Of a stretch of 64,000 bases of DNA, positions 61,345 to 64,000 are shown piece after piece. Position 1 is the stretch's first letter; every line of letters starts with the position of its first letter. The stretch lies in contig CM074133.1 in NCBI GenBank assembly GCA_037178625.1, positions 3,534,001-3,598,000 on the forward strand. The letters are read 5' to 3'. Source of the DNA: Skeletonema tropicum. Lineage: Eukaryota > Bacillariophyta > Thalassiosirophyceae > Thalassiosirales > Thalassiosiraceae. The notes beneath the pieces are model-generated. The model ran no database searches, was not told the origin of the DNA, and saw only the letters and a program-made list of their open reading frames with translations. The position numbers and the translations under genes were made by a program.

Positions 61345-61650
61345 GGCCTCTATCAGCCAATCCCTATCGGTCTTTACGGCCCCAATATCTTGGCATTCTG
61401 CCAATGGCCTCTATCAGCCAACCCCTATCGGTCTATAACGGCCCCAATATCTTGGCATTCTGCCAATGGCCTCTATCAGCCAACCCCTATCGGTCTATAA
61501 CGGCCCCAATATCTTGGCATTCTGCCAATGGCCTCTATCAGCCAACCCCTATCGGTCTATAACGGCCCCAATATCTTGGCAGTCTGCCAATGGCCTCTAT
61601 CAGCCAACCCCTATCGGTCTATAACGGCCCCAACATCTCGATCAGCCTGG
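61345..61650. repeat. 61-62-bp tandem repeat, five units
   Basis: Units start at 61345, 61406, 61468, 61530 and 61592 with GGCCTCTATCAGCCAAYCCC, then CTATCGGTCTATAACGGCCC and CAATATCTTGGCA. Units are nearly identical. Related single units (CGGCCTAAACGGCCCCAGTA, ATCTCGGCA) recur at 63165-63250, on the other side of the coding segment. Confidence 0.92.
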
Positions 61651-61739
61651 TCAGGCTTTTTTCTCGGCATGATATCTGCCACTTCTCTATCGGTCCGTGA
61701 GACCAGCTCTTTCTGACCTTTCGGTCTTTTTTTAATTCG

Positions 61740-61800
61740 TCGGGGGGGACTGCAGCGACCCTTAGGGGTTGGGGGCGCCCAGAATATATATCAAGGGGGA
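61740..61800 (+). promoter_or_regulatory. Possible core promoter of the retroelement-like ORF
   Basis: A TATA-like word GAATATATATCAAG at about 61782, after a G-rich stretch and before the ORF at 61968. Weak, by sequence only. Confidence 0.3.
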
Positions 61801-61967
61801 TGTTTCAGCGTCTAAAAATCACGATCATATGCCCTAACTTGACCATATCCATAAGAAATATTTTCTCACCTCTTCTTCTCTACCAACTTTTCATCGGCTA
61901 AAATTTTTATTCTTCAGCCATTTCTACTATCGGAGCGGGAGGTTCCCTCACGGCTTCCAAAGACACA

Positions 61968-62780
61968 TTGTCAACCCCTGCCTTCAAGAAAGCAGTTCTC
62001 CGCCAGTTTGGAGGGACGGATAAGGGACGCCTCGCAACCATGACCGATCACTCATTGGTTTGTGGCATCTCCTTGATCACTATGTCACCCGATGGTTCGT
62101 TCGAATTAACTCATGGCACCCTCCCCTTTTACGATCCAGAGGGCGACCAGTTCGTGGGAAACTTAAGCACACGGGCTACTAAGGATCAACCAGCGGTGGC
62201 ACCTGTCAATATTTGCAACCTCTTCTACACTGTCGTGGATAAGAAGGATTGGGATGATGATAGCGAGTTTCCATTCGGTCCGCCATTCTTGGGGAATAAA
62301 TTTCCTTGTTTGGCTTCTCATCTAGATGGGGGAAAGACGTACGTTATTGTTGCAGCTAATATCGGTTTTATTACTGGTTGGGGAGCGAAGTTTGTCGTCA
62401 CGGGGAAGTTGTCTGATGATGTTACTCAGTTTCTGACGACCATTCATCCTTTGGCACCAAAGTGGAAGAAGTTAGTCTCAAACCACAAGAAGGTGTTGGG
62501 GGAGGCGGTTCTTGCTAACTTGAAGGAGTTGGCCTCTGTTCTTCCCACTCTTCCGTCCAACGTCACGGTGGAATCCCACCCCTTTTATGCGTGGTCCTTT
62601 CTTAGCCCCGCAGATCAGCAGAGGTATGAGGATGCGTGTACTCGAAACACTGATAACTTGGCGCCTTTTTTGGTCCCTACTAATCCTTTGGGGGGAACCA
62701 TCACCTTGGGAGGAGCAGTAGGCATAAAGCAGTTCTCCGCCCGTTCGGAGGGACGGATAAGGGGCGCCTCGCCACCATGA
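61968..62780 (+). CDS. Retroelement-like protein of unknown family
   Basis: Open frame of about 270 codons; no ATG at its beginning (TTG at 61968), the first in-frame ATG is at 62040 (MTDHSLVCGISLITMS), so about 246 aa if that start is used. The frame is open a little further upstream to a TAA near 61898; an upstream exon ending at a TTCAG near 61917 is possible. Recognisable stretches, such as LTHGTLPFYDPEGDQFVGNL, CLASHLDGGKTYVIVAANIG and WGAKFVVTGKLSDDVTQFL, do not match a family I can name. Its setting between tandem units and followed by a partial tandem copy suggests a gag-like or other transposon gene (inference). Confidence 0.45.
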   Translation: MSTPAFKKAVLRQFGGTDKGRLATMTDHSLVCGISLITMSPDGSFELTHGTLPFYDPEGDQFVGNLSTRATKDQPAVAPVNICNLFYTVVDKKDWDDDSEFPFGPPFLGNKFPCLASHLDGGKTYVIVAANIGFITGWGAKFVVTGKLSDDVTQFLTTIHPLAPKWKKLVSNHKKVLGEAVLANLKELASVLPTLPSNVTVESHPFYAWSFLSPADQQRYEDACTRNTDNLAPFLVPTNPLGGTITLGGAVGIKQFSARSEGRIRGASPP

Positions 62781-63175
62781 CTGATTATTCATTGATTTGC
62801 TTTGTGGCATCTCCTTGATCACTATGTTATCCGACGGTTCGCTCGAATTAACTCATGGCACCCTCCCCTTTTACGATCCGGAGGGCGACCAGTTCGTGGG
62901 AAACTTAAGCACACGGGCTAAAAAGGATCAACCAGCGGTGGCACCTGTCAATATTTGCAACCTCTTCTACGTTGGGATGATGATAGCGAGTTTCCATTGG
63001 GTTCGCCGTTCTTGGGGAATAAATTTCCTTGTTTGGCTTCTCATCTCGATGGGGGAAAGATGTACGTTATTGTTGCAGCTAATATCGGTTTTATTACTGG
63101 TTGGGGAGCGGAGTTTGTCGTCACGGGGAAGTTGTCTGATGATGTTACTGAGTTTCTGCCAACATCGGCCTAAAT
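62725..63175 (+). pseudogene. Partial tandem copy of the preceding ORF
   Basis: Repeats 61980-62430 (words GGGACGGATAAGGGGCGCCT, ACTCATGGCACCCTCCCCTT, GGGAAACTTAAGCACACGGG, ATCGGTTTTATTACTGGTTG) with a small insertion near 62800 and about 20 bp missing near 62970, so the frame is broken. It ends in the CGGCCTAAATGGCCCC repeat. Confidence 0.85.
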
Positions 63176-64000
63176 GGCCCCAATATCTCGGCATTTATAT
63201 GTCAACATCGGCCTAAACGGCCCCAGTATCTCGGCACTATGGCCCCAGTCTCGGCACGTTCTAATGAACAGTCTGCACTCTCTCGGCCTGGTTTGGCCAT
63301 CAATCTATCTCGACTACCTGCCAAGAGGGCAATATTACGGGTCGTGATATCGATGATTAAGTTGAGGTGTCTTTTTGGATTTTCGACCATAACAATTATC
63401 ATGGACGGTGTTTTTCGTTGACAAGTGTTTTTTGCGAGGGCGGCCGAGTTGTGGTTATATCGAACGGAATTGGTGGTCTCATTGTTATGGTTTGTTACCC
63501 CCTCTGGAAAAAATTGGATTGGGATTTGGAGCTCGACCCCTAAAAATCATTCATCTGAAAATCAATCGTCAAAAACATCTATCATCTGAAATAAATCAGT
63601 GGCCTTATGGCAATACATATCACGGTCGCAAGACCAATCGTCCATCGAGTTAATTCTCAGCAATTCATTCGCTCTGCTCCATTTAGTTGACTGGCCTGAC
63701 GTGGGCTAGTCTTCTATCGTTCTCCCTCTGTGGGACTTTTCTCCGCCCCCTCGGGGGATTTTACTCTATCCATCCTCTTCGGTCTTTTATCTGGTTCTCG
63801 ATTCATTGCTCGGCAATTAATTCGACATGATTTTAGTGTCTCTATGGGCAATTCTTCTATCTATCCCTCTTTGGACTTCACTCAATGCGGGGCAAGTCAT
63901 CTATCTGCACCTCTGGAAACATGACCTTATCATCAGGGCATCATTCCTTTGGCTCTCTTCAGCACTTATCCGCACGCTGGAACGGATCAGAGGCCTGGCA
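63165..64000. other. Repeat units and unassigned end of the window
   Basis: 63165-63250 carries degenerate units of the 61-bp repeat. The rest, to the window end, holds T/C-rich sequence with words like CTATCTATCCCTC but no supported ORF; it may belong to the same retroelement-like region. Confidence 0.4.

Noticed and set aside
61345..61650. CRISPR-like array of five regular units
   Set aside because: The whole 61-62-bp unit repeats without unique spacers, and the setting is nuclear eukaryotic; it is a minisatellite.
1..64000. tRNA, rRNA or other structured RNA genes
   Set aside because: No tRNA-like A/B boxes with a matching fold, and no rRNA sequence, could be recognised by eye; a covariance-model search would be needed to exclude small ones.

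Overview
The window looks like nuclear DNA of a centric diatom (Thalassiosirales-like). The evidence is spliceosomal introns of roughly 100-300 bp with GT-AG ends, two plastid precursors with diatom-type signal peptides (a ferredoxin ending ...AQGFAP and a thylakoid protein with ASAFVP), a tandem pair of genes with the diatom DUF6824 domain and polyglutamine tails, a GpsA-type glycerol-3-phosphate dehydrogenase, ELOF1, a FRE-type ferric reductase remnant, and many transposon scars. The species cannot be fixed from the sequence alone.

The main content is an array of 23 recognisable copies (numbered here 1-23, left to right) of one family, called MRS here: an N-terminal MYND zinc finger, a RING-like finger (CPIC...CC...C.GC...C.FCR) and C-terminal Sel1-like repeats, about 290-310 aa. 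Copies 1-4 are on +, 5-19 on -, 20-23 on +. Copies 4, 9, 10, 16, 18, 22 and 23 have open frames, copy 13 is open if a 90-bp insert is spliced, copy 15 is open but lacks half the MYND finger, and the rest are broken by different small lesions or are fragments. The function of the family is not known; MYND plus RING-like plus Sel1 suggests protein interaction or ubiquitin-ligase adaptor work (inference).

Layout. 0-2 kb: SLC35F6-like transporter (-). 2-8 kb: MRS copies 1-4 (+), with a 364-bp foldback element inside copy 2, and a two-exon gpsA-type gene (-). 8.6-17.8 kb: a recent segmental duplication of about 3.5-4 kb carrying the DUF6824/polyQ gene twice; one copy has a 392-bp MITE whose empty site is seen in the other. 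17.8-22 kb: LINE remnant, long-TIR element, MRS 8 and 9. 22-25.5 kb: a transposase-like frameshifted protein and a broken ferric reductase. 25.8-30 kb: MRS 10 and 11 and a small MITE, separated by a gene-poor 2 kb. 30.2-31.1 kb: MITE and nuclear plastid-type ferredoxin. 31.9-44 kb: MRS 12-19, interleaved with a phytanoyl-CoA-dioxygenase-like gene that carries two frameshifts and with repeated flanks. 44.2-51.4 kb: a full LINE-type retrotransposon with an intact 2030-aa ORF and a 20-bp target-site duplication. 52-54.3 kb: a small thylakoid protein (+) and ELOF1 (-). 54.7-60.3 kb: MRS 20-23 (+). 61-64 kb: minisatellite and retroelement-like coding sequence.

How it fits together: MRS copies have spread with pieces of their neighbours. 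One set of copies carries the ELOF1 promoter region (and once an ELOF1 exon-1 fragment); another carries the 3' end of the dioxygenase gene as its 3' flank. Two upstream boxes (one at about 170-200 bp, one containing CACGTG at about 210-260 bp before the ATG) are retained in the respective groups. This is birth-and-death evolution of a local gene family in a repeat-rich region.
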